Below are positions 1 through 5,382 of a DNA stretch of 5,382 bases, in pieces. The translations under genes were made by a program, and so were the position numbers. This DNA is from an uncultured Clostridia bacterium. GTDB lineage: Bacteria > Bacillota > Clostridia > TANB77 > CAG-508. The stretch covers positions 1 to 5,382 of the forward strand of contig CAKPQY010000065.1 of the NCBI GenBank assembly GCA_934179885.1. The letters are read 5' to 3'. Under the pieces are notes generated by a model. The model searched no databases, was not told the origin of the DNA, and worked only from the letters and a program-made list of their open reading frames with translations. Position 1 is the stretch's first letter, and every line of letters starts with the position of its first letter.

Positions 1-828
1 AAAATAAATTTAAGTCGTTTAACAATAAATAAATTATTAACATCTTTAAATATAATATATTTTATTTTTAGCATAATTCAATTTAAATATTTATTTATAA
101 ATGCAGGAAAAACAGCAAATTTTGATTATGCTACATATGCAAGAACAGGATTTTTCCAATTAATGTTTGTTTCATTTATTAATTTGGGATTAATTAAAGT
201 ATCTAAAAATGTACAAAATGAGAAATTTAGCAAAATACTAAAAATATTTTTGATTATATTTACAATAATAATTGTAATATCAGCAATGTTTAGAATGCAT
301 CTGTATGAACAAGAATATGGATATACATATTTAAGATTATTCGTGTATTTCATTTTGGTAACAGAAATTTTAATATTAGTTCCAGTATTAATGGAAATAT
401 GTGGTCAAAAATTAGATACTTTTAAAATTTCTTTAGAAATCATAGTAATAATGTATGTAATTTTAAACTTCATAAATATTGATTATATAATAGCTAGAAA
501 CAATATAGATAGATATTTATCCGATCCGGAAAATGCTACATTAGATGCATATTATATTGCAAGAGCTACAGGAACAGATGCAATAAAAGAAAAGATAAAG
601 ATATTAAATCAAGATGATAGTAAATTATCATATGAAAAAAAAGAAAAATTAAAAAATATTCAAGGAATAATAAAAACAGATTTAAGAGATTATAAGTTAA
701 GATATGGAAGTAATTATAAACCTAATTTTTCAGAGTGGAATTTGTCAAAATTACAAGTATATAAATTATTAGAAAAAGTTGATTTAACAGATAAATCAAG
801 CAGTTTAAAATATTATACAGAATATTAA
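1..828 (+). CDS. DUF4153/DUF4173 family multi-pass membrane protein, C-terminal part (5' partial)
   Basis: Frame 1 is open from the first base to TAA at 826-828, so the gene starts left of the window and 275 C-terminal residues are visible. The ATG at 163 is internal, because family-typical sequence precedes it. Seen: hydrophobic segments at about residues 14-33, 51-66, 79-97, 114-136 and 142-161, then a polar tail of about 110 residues. Motifs I associate with the family are NFDYATYARTGFFQL (40-54), FRMHLYEQEYGYTYLRL (97-113), IDYIIARNNIDRY (160-172) and a late NFSEWNLSK. The family has no established biochemical function; it is an integral membrane protein often found near small regulators. 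Here a DUF2975 membrane protein and an HTH regulator follow on the same strand, 65 nt downstream, so the three may be co-transcribed. No terminator with a T-run follows it. The family call is from remembered motifs, not a profile search. Confidence 0.85.
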   Translation, partial: KINLSRLTINKLLTSLNIIYFIFSIIQFKYLFINAGKTANFDYATYARTGFFQLMFVSFINLGLIKVSKNVQNEKFSKILKIFLIIFTIIIVISAMFRMHLYEQEYGYTYLRLFVYFILVTEILILVPVLMEICGQKLDTFKISLEIIVIMYVILNFINIDYIIARNNIDRYLSDPENATLDAYYIARATGTDAIKEKIKILNQDDSKLSYEKKEKLKNIQGIIKTDLRDYKLRYGSNYKPNFSEWNLSKLQVYKLLEKVDLTDKSSSLKYYTEY

Positions 829-838
829 AATATATAGA

Positions 839-870
839 GGATGTGAGGAAAAATGTTTATTCCTCCATCC
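839..870 (+). promoter_or_regulatory. Intercistronic hairpin with anti-Shine-Dalgarno arm
   Basis: GGATG (839-843) plus GAGGAA (845-850) pair with TTCCTC (860-865) plus CATCC (866-870). This gives 11 base pairs with a single bulged T844 and a 9-nt loop. No T-run follows, so it is not an intrinsic terminator. The right arm holds TCCTCC, an anti-Shine-Dalgarno word, and its TCCTC could pair instead with GAGGA (883-887) inside the ribosome binding site of the next gene. The stem as drawn therefore covers the SD of a small upstream ORF and leaves the DUF2975 site free; the alternative pairing does the reverse. The pairing is visible in the sequence; a regulatory role is inference. It could also act in mRNA processing or stability. 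Confidence 0.5.
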
Positions 871-897
871 CTAAAACAGAAAGAGGAGAAAAAATGA
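853..897 (+). CDS. Possible 14-codon leader ORF overlapping the DUF2975 start
   Basis: ATG at 853-855 opens a short frame encoding MFIPPSLKQKEEKK and ends at TGA 895-897, which overlaps the DUF2975 ATG (894-896) in an ATGA arrangement typical of translational coupling. An SD-like GAGG (845-848) lies 4 nt upstream, which is a little close, and it sits inside the stem of the hairpin at 839-870. The peptide has no recognised homology, and an ORF this short can arise by chance. Support comes only from the combination of SD, ATG and overlapping stop. If translated, it would act as a leader or coupling peptide for the DUF2975 gene. Confidence 0.25.
   Translation: MFIPPSLKQKEEKK
882..888 (+). promoter_or_regulatory. 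Ribosome binding site fixing the DUF2975 start
   Basis: AGAGGAG lies 5 nt before ATG 894. It supports 894 as the start rather than the in-frame GTG at 843, which would add 17 polar residues in front of the membrane segment and overlap the hairpin. Its GAGGA core is complementary to TCCTC at 861-865. Confidence 0.75.
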
Positions 898-1403
898 AAA
901 TAACTGGAAAAAGAAGTATATCTTCAATTATAAAAATATTTTTAATTATTTTATTTATATTGTGCATTTTATCAATAATTACAGTGCCATTGTTTATTGA
1001 AAAAAATGGAATAGGAACTTTTAAACAAATGATATTAGAACAAACTTTAGGTATAACAATAATATTTATATATTTATCAAGTATACCAGCATTAGTGATG
1101 TTATATGAATTTATAAAAATATTCAGCTCTTTAGAAAAAGAAAATGTATTTAATAAAAAAATTGCAAATAGATTTTTAGTCTGTTCTATTTGCTCAATTA
1201 TAATTGGGATTATATATGGAATAGATGTATTTACTGAAATATCAAAGATATCAACTTTTGAATATTCAACAATAATTGTTTATTTATTTTTCTCAATCAT
1301 TACAGCTATGATATTTTTGATACTTGGAATTGGATTAATAGTTTTAAGAGAAATTTATAAAACAGCAATAAAAAATAAAGAAGAAAATGATTTAACAATA
1401 TAG
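894..1403 (+). CDS. DUF2975 domain-containing membrane protein
   Basis: The gene encodes a 169-residue integral membrane protein from ATG 894, chosen for the well-placed AGAGGAG. Seen: a short basic N-terminus, then four hydrophobic segments at about residues 12-35, 52-72, 93-110 and 125-150. The connecting loop carries LEKENVFNKK and the C-terminus ends in KNKEENDLTI. Four membrane spans and a closing E-E-N-D/E-L-T-I motif are the DUF2975 pattern as I know it; Bacillus subtilis YoaS is a member. The family's biochemical role is unknown, but its genes are typically paired with a YozG-like HTH gene, exactly as here 14 nt downstream. That suggests the membrane protein and the regulator work together, perhaps by the membrane protein modulating or sequestering the regulator; this is inference. 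Expression may be coupled to the leader region at 839-897. Confidence 0.85.
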   Translation: MKITGKRSISSIIKIFLIILFILCILSIITVPLFIEKNGIGTFKQMILEQTLGITIIFIYLSSIPALVMLYEFIKIFSSLEKENVFNKKIANRFLVCSICSIIIGIIYGIDVFTEISKISTFEYSTIIVYLFFSIITAMIFLILGIGLIVLREIYKTAIKNKEENDLTI

Positions 1404-1417
1404 AGAGGATGGTATAA

Positions 1418-1621
1418 ATGTCTATAATAGTAAATTTAGATGTAATGATGGCAAAAAGGAAAATGTCATCTAATGAATTGGCGCAAAAGATAGGAATAAC
1501 AACAGCAAATCTTTCTATATTGAAAACTAATAAGGGAAAGGCTATAAGGTTTTCTACTTTAGATAAGATTTGTGAAGTTTTGGATTGTAATCCTGGAGAT
1601 ATTTTGGAATATAAGAAATAA
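1418..1621 (+). CDS. YozG-like Cro/C1-type helix-turn-helix regulator
   Basis: The gene encodes 67 residues that form little more than one DNA-binding domain. Seen: an N-terminal strand-like stretch SIIVNLDVMMAKRKM, then the HTH at about residues 17-38 (SSNELAQKIGITTANLS with recognition helix around TTANLSILKTNK), then RFSTLDKICEVLDCNPGDILEY, the standard C-terminal half of the HTH_26/XRE fold. The NPGDILEY ending is typical of the small YozG-type proteins found next to DUF2975 genes. The start is supported by GAGAGGATG at 1403-1411. The gene begins 14 nt after the DUF2975 stop, so the two form an operon. No separate sensor domain is present, so any signal must come through a partner such as the DUF2975 protein. 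It likely autoregulates or controls nearby genes, but I could identify no operator. A strong terminator follows 31 nt after the stop. Confidence 0.92.
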   Translation: MSIIVNLDVMMAKRKMSSNELAQKIGITTANLSILKTNKGKAIRFSTLDKICEVLDCNPGDILEYKK

Positions 1622-1652
1622 TCTCAATGGAAAAAGTTTTGTAAACATTTTT

Positions 1653-1691
1653 AAGTTGTCAAAAAGGGGTGTCCCTATTGACAACTTTTTT
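1653..1691 (+). terminator. Rho-independent terminator after the DUF2975-HTH operon
   Basis: AAGTTGTCAA (1653-1662) pairs perfectly over 10 bp with TTGACAACTT (1678-1687). Inside it, AGGG (1665-1668) pairs with CCCT (1673-1676) around a GTGT tetraloop, leaving a small internal loop at A1663, A1664 and A1677. Six T residues (1686-1691) end the structure. The opposite strand lacks a T-run after the stem, so it should act only on rightward transcription. The inner GGGGTGTCCC core resembles the GTCCC-rich palindrome at 3812-3861, so the terminator may derive from a dispersed repeat. Confidence 0.85.
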
Positions 1692-1706
1692 AGCAAATGA
1701 TAGACT
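1678..1706 (+). promoter_or_regulatory. Candidate sigma-A promoter for the PBP gene, overlapping the terminator
   Basis: A perfect TTGACA (1678-1683) is followed by a 17-nt spacer and TAGACT (1701-1706), which matches the -10 consensus at four of six positions. Initiation would fall near 1713, leaving only about 20 nt of leader before the PBP start. The -35 box lies within the right arm of the upstream terminator stem. The perfect -35 and ideal spacing are suggestive, the -10 is mediocre, and part of the TTGACA is constrained by the palindrome, so chance is possible. Confidence 0.5.
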
Positions 1707-1718
1707 TTGATTATAAAA

Positions 1719-1725
1719 AAAGGAG
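1719..1725 (+). promoter_or_regulatory. Ribosome binding site fixing the PBP start
   Basis: AAAGGAG ends at 1725, 9 nt before ATG 1735. The in-frame ATG at 1726 directly abuts it and would be sterically unsuitable, so 1735 is the start. Confidence 0.85.
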
Positions 1726-1734
1726 ATGTATTTT

Positions 1735-3768
1735 ATGAAAAATAAAAAAGTAATAATCATAGCTTTAGTAGCAGTAATAGTTATTTGTGCAATAATAGGA
1801 ATCGTAGCATATATAAATAGAACAAAAGAAAAACCAGAAGATGTTTTAAGTACATATATATCATTAATAAATGAGCAAAAATACGAAGAAATGTATAATA
1901 TGATATCAAACGAATCAAAAGAACAAATATCACAAGAAGATTTTATTAAAAGGAATAAAAACATTTATGAAGGAATAGATGCATTTGACATAAAAGTAAC
2001 AATATCAGAAACACTAAAAGAAAAAGGTGTAAACAAAGTTACATATAGTGAAAGCATGTCAACATCAGCTGGAACAATATCATTTACAAATACAGCTAAA
2101 TTAGTAAAAGAAGATAAACAATATAAATTAAATTGGTCATCAAGCATGATATTTCCAGAATTAAGAAATACAGATAAAGTTAGAGTATCTACAATTGAAG
2201 CAAAAAGAGGAGAAATTTTAGACAGAAATGGAGTTAAACTTGCTGAAAATGGTAGTATATCTACTGTTGGAATTGTTCCAGGTAAATTAGGAGACAATAA
2301 AGAAGAAAGCATTTCTAAAATATCTGAATTAACAGGTGTTTCAGTAGATTATATAAACACACAACTTTCTGCATCATATGTAAAAGATGACACATTTGTA
2401 CCAATTAAAAAAGTATCAGCAAGTAATACAACATTAAAAGAACAATTATTACAAATATCAGGAATAAAAATAACAAGTACAGAAGCAAGAGTTTATCCTT
2501 TAGGAGAAGAGGCAGCACATTTAATAGGATATGTGCAAGCGATAAATGCTGATGAATTAAAAGAAAAAGAAGGCAAAGGATATAGCTCGAGCAGTATAAT
2601 CGGAAAAACAGGTTTAGAGCAAGCTTATGAAGATACCTTAAGAGGCATAGATGGTACAGAAATTTATATAATAGATGAAAATGGAACAAGATTAAAAACA
2701 TTAGCAATACAAGATAAAAAAGATGGAACTGATGTAAAATTAACAATAGATAGCAATATACAAAAACAATTATATTATCAAATGAAAGATGATAAAGGAT
2801 TTTTTGTTGTAATGGAGCCTAAAACAGGTGAGTTATTAGCATTAGTTAGTACACCATCATATGATTCAAATGACTTTGTATTAGGACTTACAAATGCACA
2901 ATGGGATGAGTTAAATAGTGATGAAAGCAAACCATTATACAATAGATTTTTACAAAGTTATTGCCCAGGTTCAACATTTAAATCAATAACTGCAGCAGTA
3001 GGATTAACAACAGGAAAATTAACAACAGATACAACATTTAATTATTCAGGGCTAAGTTGGCAAAAAGACAAAAGCTGGGGAAGTGACTATATAACAACAT
3101 TAACAGCATATAGTGGAGCAAAAAACATTAAAAATGCCTTAATACATTCAGATAATATCTTTTTTGGGCAAGCAGCAATGCAAATTGGAAGTAAAACATT
3201 TTGTGAAAGTTTAGATAAATTAGGATTTAATGAGCAAATAGACTTTCCATTGACACTTAAAAAATCACAATATTCAAATTCAGATAAGGCCATCTCAACT
3301 GAGAAAAAACTTGCAGATTCAGGATATGGGCAAGGAGATATATTAGTAAACCCAATACATATGGCATCAATATATTCAGCATTTACAAATGAAGGAAATA
3401 TGATAAAGCCATATATTGAATATAAAGAAGATGCAAAAGCAGAATATTTAAAAGAAAATGTATTTTCAAGCGAATCAGCAAATACTGTGAAAAACGACTT
3501 AATACAAGTTGTAGAAAATCCAGAAGGAACAGCAAATGATATGAAAGTTGCGGGAGTTACAATAGCCGGAAAAACAGGTACTGCTGAATTAAAAACTTCA
3601 AGTACTGATACTGAAAGTGGAACATTAGGATGGTTTGATTGCTTTACAGTTGATTATCCATCAGGAAGAGATATGTTGATTATTAGTATGGTTGAAAATA
3701 CTCAAAACAATAGAGATGGTGGAAGTCATTATTTAATTAAAAAAATTAGAACTCTATTTGTGAAATAA
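1735..3768 (+). CDS. Class B (MecA/PBP3-like) penicillin-binding protein, peptidoglycan transpeptidase
   Basis: A DD-transpeptidase that cross-links peptidoglycan stem peptides outside the membrane; complete at 677 residues, close to MecA/PBP2a (about 668). Seen: KNKK followed by an uncleaved signal-anchor helix (about 5-27); an NTF2-like MecA_N domain (about 32-145, starting EKPEDVLSTYISLI); a PBP dimerisation domain with RGEILDRNG (158-166) and GKTGLEQAYEDTLRG (290-304); and the transpeptidase domain from about 345. Active-site motifs are all present: S413-T-F-K416, S472-D-N474 and K613-T-G615, plus GQG at 532-534. No glycosyltransferase domain occurs, hence class B. MecA_N plus this layout places it with subclass B3 (S. 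aureus PBP2a, enterococcal PBP5, B. subtilis PBP3/PbpC), many of which bind beta-lactams poorly. Affinity cannot be read from the motifs. It appears monocistronic, with its own candidate promoter; no beta-lactamase or MecR/MecI-type regulator is visible beside it. Confidence 0.95.
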   Translation: MKNKKVIIIALVAVIVICAIIGIVAYINRTKEKPEDVLSTYISLINEQKYEEMYNMISNESKEQISQEDFIKRNKNIYEGIDAFDIKVTISETLKEKGVNKVTYSESMSTSAGTISFTNTAKLVKEDKQYKLNWSSSMIFPELRNTDKVRVSTIEAKRGEILDRNGVKLAENGSISTVGIVPGKLGDNKEESISKISELTGVSVDYINTQLSASYVKDDTFVPIKKVSASNTTLKEQLLQISGIKITSTEARVYPLGEEAAHLIGYVQAINADELKEKEGKGYSSSSIIGKTGLEQAYEDTLRGIDGTEIYIIDENGTRLKTLAIQDKKDGTDVKLTIDSNIQKQLYYQMKDDKGFFVVMEPKTGELLALVSTPSYDSNDFVLGLTNAQWDELNSDESKPLYNRFLQSYCPGSTFKSITAAVGLTTGKLTTDTTFNYSGLSWQKDKSWGSDYITTLTAYSGAKNIKNALIHSDNIFFGQAAMQIGSKTFCESLDKLGFNEQIDFPLTLKKSQYSNSDKAISTEKKLADSGYGQGDILVNPIHMASIYSAFTNEGNMIKPYIEYKEDAKAEYLKENVFSSESANTVKNDLIQVVENPEGTANDMKVAGVTIAGKTGTAELKTSSTDTESGTLGWFDCFTVDYPSGRDMLIISMVENTQNNRDGGSHYLIKKIRTLFVK

Positions 3769-3802
3769 AAGATTTATTAAAAATTACATATAACAATAAA
3801 AG

Positions 3803-3809
3803 AAAGGAG
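3803..3809 (+). promoter_or_regulatory. Orphaned ribosome binding site upstream of addA
   Basis: AAAGGAG is the only strong SD before addA, but the first in-frame ATG (3830) is 20 nt beyond it and the family-like start (3863) 53 nt beyond. Normal spacing is 5-10 nt. A palindromic repeat fills the gap, which suggests the site once served a start now displaced by the insertion. A hairpin at 3812-3850 could bring the loop ATG closer in space. Confidence 0.5.
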
Positions 3810-3811
3810 AC

Positions 3812-3861
3812 GGACGGCTACTTTTGGTAATGTCCCAAAAAGAACCGTCCCCAATGGGACA
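3812..3861 (+). repeat. GTCCC-rich palindromic repeat between PBP and addA
   Basis: This stretch is clearly more GC-rich than its surroundings. GGACGG (3812-3817) pairs with CCGTCC (3845-3850), and TTTTGG (3822-3827) with CCAAAA (3835-3840), around an imperfect internal loop; the apical loop holds ATG 3830. A second, mutually exclusive stem pairs TGTCCCA (3831-3837) with TGGGACA (3855-3861). Palindromes built from GGGACGGTTC, TGTCCC and CCGTCCCC words are, from memory, dispersed intergenic elements in many clostridial genomes; copy number cannot be judged from one window. The element is read in frame with addA and would add a SQKEPSPMGQ-type N-terminus. No transposase is nearby. An imperfect left arm suggests an old, diverging copy. 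Confidence 0.7.
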
Positions 3862-3862
3862 A

Positions 3863-5382
3863 ATGCCAAACTGGACCAAAGAACAAAAACAAGCAATATA
3901 TGAAAAAAATTCAAATTTGCTAGTAGCAGCAGCAGCGCGGAAGCCGGAAAAACAGCAGTACTATTTGAGAGAATAATAAACAAAGCAATAAATGAAAATA
4001 TAGATATTGATAAATTGTTAGTAGTTACATTTACAAATGCGGCAGCATCTGAAATGAGAGAAAGAGTTTTAGACGCAATTTACAAAAAGCTAGATGAAGA
4101 TCCAGAAAATGAAAATTTGCAAAGACAAATAACATTATTAAACATGGCAAGTATATGTACAATAGACTCATTTTGCTTGGAAGTTGTAAAAAATAATTTT
4201 TATGAATTAGAAAATGTATCTCCAAACTTTAGAATAGCTGATACACCTGAAATAGAACTTTTAAAGCAAGAAGTGTTAGATGAATTATTTGAAAATAAAT
4301 ATCTTTCAGAAGATAAAGATTTTACAAAATTAATAAATACATATACAAGTTATAGAGATGATACACCTTTAAAAGACTTAATTTTGAGCATATATAGTTA
4401 TATAAGTTCAAGTCCGTTTCCTCAAAAATGGTTAAATGAAAAAGTTGAGATGTTTAATATTGGAGAACAATTGGATAGAGATTTTAGTCAAACTCCATGG
4501 GGCAAAACATTATTAGAGGAAATGGATGAAGAATTAACAGATGATATAACAATACTTGAAGATGCATTAGAAAGCTTACAATATGATATAGAACTAGAAG
4601 ATTTTAAACAAACGATTGAATCAGACATTAAGCAACTAAGAACATTAAAGCAAAATTTAAATAATTGGGACAAATCATATGAAATAGCACAAAACATAAA
4701 ATTTACAACATGGCCAAGAAAAAAAGTTGAATCAGAAATTAAAGAAGAAGCAAAATCAATAAGGGATAATGTAAAAAAGAAATTTAATAAAAAAATAGAC
4801 AAAATATTTGTATCAGATTCTAAACAATCAAATCAAGATATATTTGATATGTATGAAATTTTAAAGAAATTAGAAAATTTGATTTTAGAATTTGATGAGA
4901 TATTTTCAAAAAGAAAAAGAGATAAAAACATAGTTGATTTTACAGACATAGAACATTTTGCACTAGATATTTTGGTAAAAGATGTTGATGAAGAAGGCAA
5001 TATAATAAAAACAGAAGTTGCAAAAAAATATACAGAAAAGTTTGAAGAAATAGCAATAGATGAATATCAAGACAGTAACTTGGTACAAGAATTTATACTT
5101 TCATCAATATCAAGAGGAAACAACATGTTCATGGTAGGAGATGTAAAACAAAGTATTTATAGATTTAGACAAGCTATGCCAAAGCTATTTCTAGACAAAT
5201 ATTCAAAATTTGAGACAGTTGAGACAGACCCAAATTCTCTCATAGATATGTCGAAAAATGTCAGTCTCACAGGAAGAAAAATTCAGTTATTTAAAAACTT
5301 TAGAAGTAGAGATAACATACTAGATTTTACAAATCTAATTTTCAAAAATATAATGAGTCAAAATCTAGGTGAAGTAGAATAT
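3863..5382 (+). CDS. addA: AddA, helicase-nuclease subunit of AddAB; frameshifted at Walker A, 3' partial
   Basis: AddA is the ATP-dependent 3'-5' helicase/nuclease subunit of AddAB, which resects double-strand breaks for RecA recombination. About 506 residues of a roughly 1200-residue protein are visible; the nuclease domain lies beyond the window. Seen, numbering as if the frameshift were repaired: WTKEQKQAI (Q motif, 4-12), LLVAAAA then GKT (Walker A, 19-30), VVTFTNAAASEMRERV (motif Ia, 53-68), TIDSFC (99-104), a charged helical 1B insert, IAIDEYQDSN (Walker B, D399-E400), GDVKQSIYRFRQ (motif III, 425-436) and NFRSRDNI (motif IV, 478-485). ATG 3863 gives the most family-like start; in-frame ATGs at 3830 and 3854 lie in the repeat and 3863 has no SD of its own. 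Codons to GCG 3935-3937 are in frame 2; from GGA 3946 to the window end they are in frame 1. Unrepaired, translation stops at TAA 3974-3976. No addB lies directly upstream; a PBP gene does. Confidence 0.93.
3935..3954 (+). other. Frameshift site in the addA Walker A motif
   Basis: The expected AddA sequence is VAAAAGSGKTAVL. After GCG (fourth Ala, 3935-3937) the bases read C GGA AGC C GGA AAA ACA. The codons for G-S-G-K-T are therefore present, interrupted by two extra C bases near 3938 and 3944/3945. The net +2 moves the gene from frame 2 to frame 1. Read straight through, the motif becomes AAAARKPEKQQYYLRE and stops at 3974. No in-frame ATG exists in frame 1 before 4054, past motif Ia. A -1 slip on the A-run at 3948-3952 would restore the frame but would not restore the P-loop glycines. 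Confidence 0.85.

Noticed and set aside
126..353. Minus-strand ORF opposite the DUF4153/DUF4173 gene
   Set aside because: The + strand frame contains family motifs through this region; the antisense frame shows nothing recognisable.
804..831. Promoter-like TTTAAA and TAAAAT boxes before the DUF2975 gene
   Set aside because: The -35 matches only four of six, the spacer is 16 nt, and AT-rich sequence produces such matches by chance.
843..893. N-terminal extension of the DUF2975 protein from GTG 843
   Set aside because: The extra 17 residues are polar and overlap a hairpin, while ATG 894 has a proper AGAGGAG 5 nt upstream and starts just before the first membrane helix.
1659..1964. Minus-strand ORF across the terminator and PBP 5' end
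   Set aside because: It is antisense to the signal-anchor and MecA_N coding region, its hydrophobic composition mirrors the + strand codons, and its end lies in the terminator stem.
2405..2746. Leu-rich minus-strand ORF inside the PBP gene
   Set aside because: It is low-complexity, a by-product of A-rich codons on the + strand, with no recognisable domain and fully contained in a convincing gene.
3769..3800. Terminator or promoter between the PBP stop and the addA leader
   Set aside because: There is no stem with a T-run. A TATAAC at 3789-3794 has no -35 at acceptable spacing, so I cannot support either.
3926..3937. GCA trinucleotide run as a microsatellite
   Set aside because: It simply encodes the conserved Ala-rich stretch before the AddA Walker A motif and is only about four units long.
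3944..3954. Programmed -1 frameshifting on the A-run as the normal way to make AddA
   Set aside because: The A-run is short and not a canonical X-XXY-YYZ heptamer, and the product would read RKPEKT in place of GSGKT, losing the P-loop glycines needed for ATP binding.
4488..4802. Minus-strand ORF inside addA
   Set aside because: It lies opposite the AddA 1B region; Ser/Phe/Leu-rich composition is expected from the complement of Lys/Glu-rich coding sequence, and no domain is recognisable.

Overview
The window is very AT-rich, prefers ATA for Ile and AGA for Arg, reads TGG as Trp and TGA only as stop, and has strong AGGAGG-type ribosome binding sites. The gene families (DUF4153/DUF4173, a DUF2975 plus YozG-like HTH pair, a MecA-type class B PBP, AddA) are those of a low-GC Firmicute, most likely a Clostridia-type anaerobe. 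All convincing genes are on the + strand. I see no tRNA, rRNA, CRISPR array, insertion sequence or phage gene.

Bases 1-1621 hold a membrane/regulator cluster: the C-terminal part of a DUF4153/DUF4173 multi-pass membrane protein (5' end outside the window), a small DUF2975 membrane protein, and a 67-residue Cro/C1-type regulator 14 nt behind it. The 65-nt gap before the DUF2975 gene is unusual. It holds an 11-bp hairpin and a possible 14-codon leader ORF whose stop overlaps the DUF2975 start.

Bases 1622-1734 are a compact control region. A strong intrinsic terminator ends the cluster, and a TTGACA -35 box lying in the right arm of its stem, with a -10-like box 17 nt on, may start the next transcript.

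Bases 1735-3768 encode a complete 677-residue class B penicillin-binding protein with MecA_N, dimerisation and transpeptidase domains and all three active-site motifs. By family it is a candidate low-affinity PBP acting in peptidoglycan cross-linking at the outer face of the membrane.

Bases 3769-5382 hold addA, the helicase-nuclease subunit of the AddAB recombination-repair enzyme, running off the right edge. Two things are odd. A GC-richer palindromic repeat lies between the ribosome binding site and the start and adds in-frame upstream ATGs. The Walker A codons appear to carry two extra C bases that shift the reading frame, so as written the gene is broken although the rest of the visible frame is intact.

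I found no clear novel multi-gene system. The points most worth a second look are the addA 5' end (repeat plus frameshift) and the leader in front of the DUF2975 gene.
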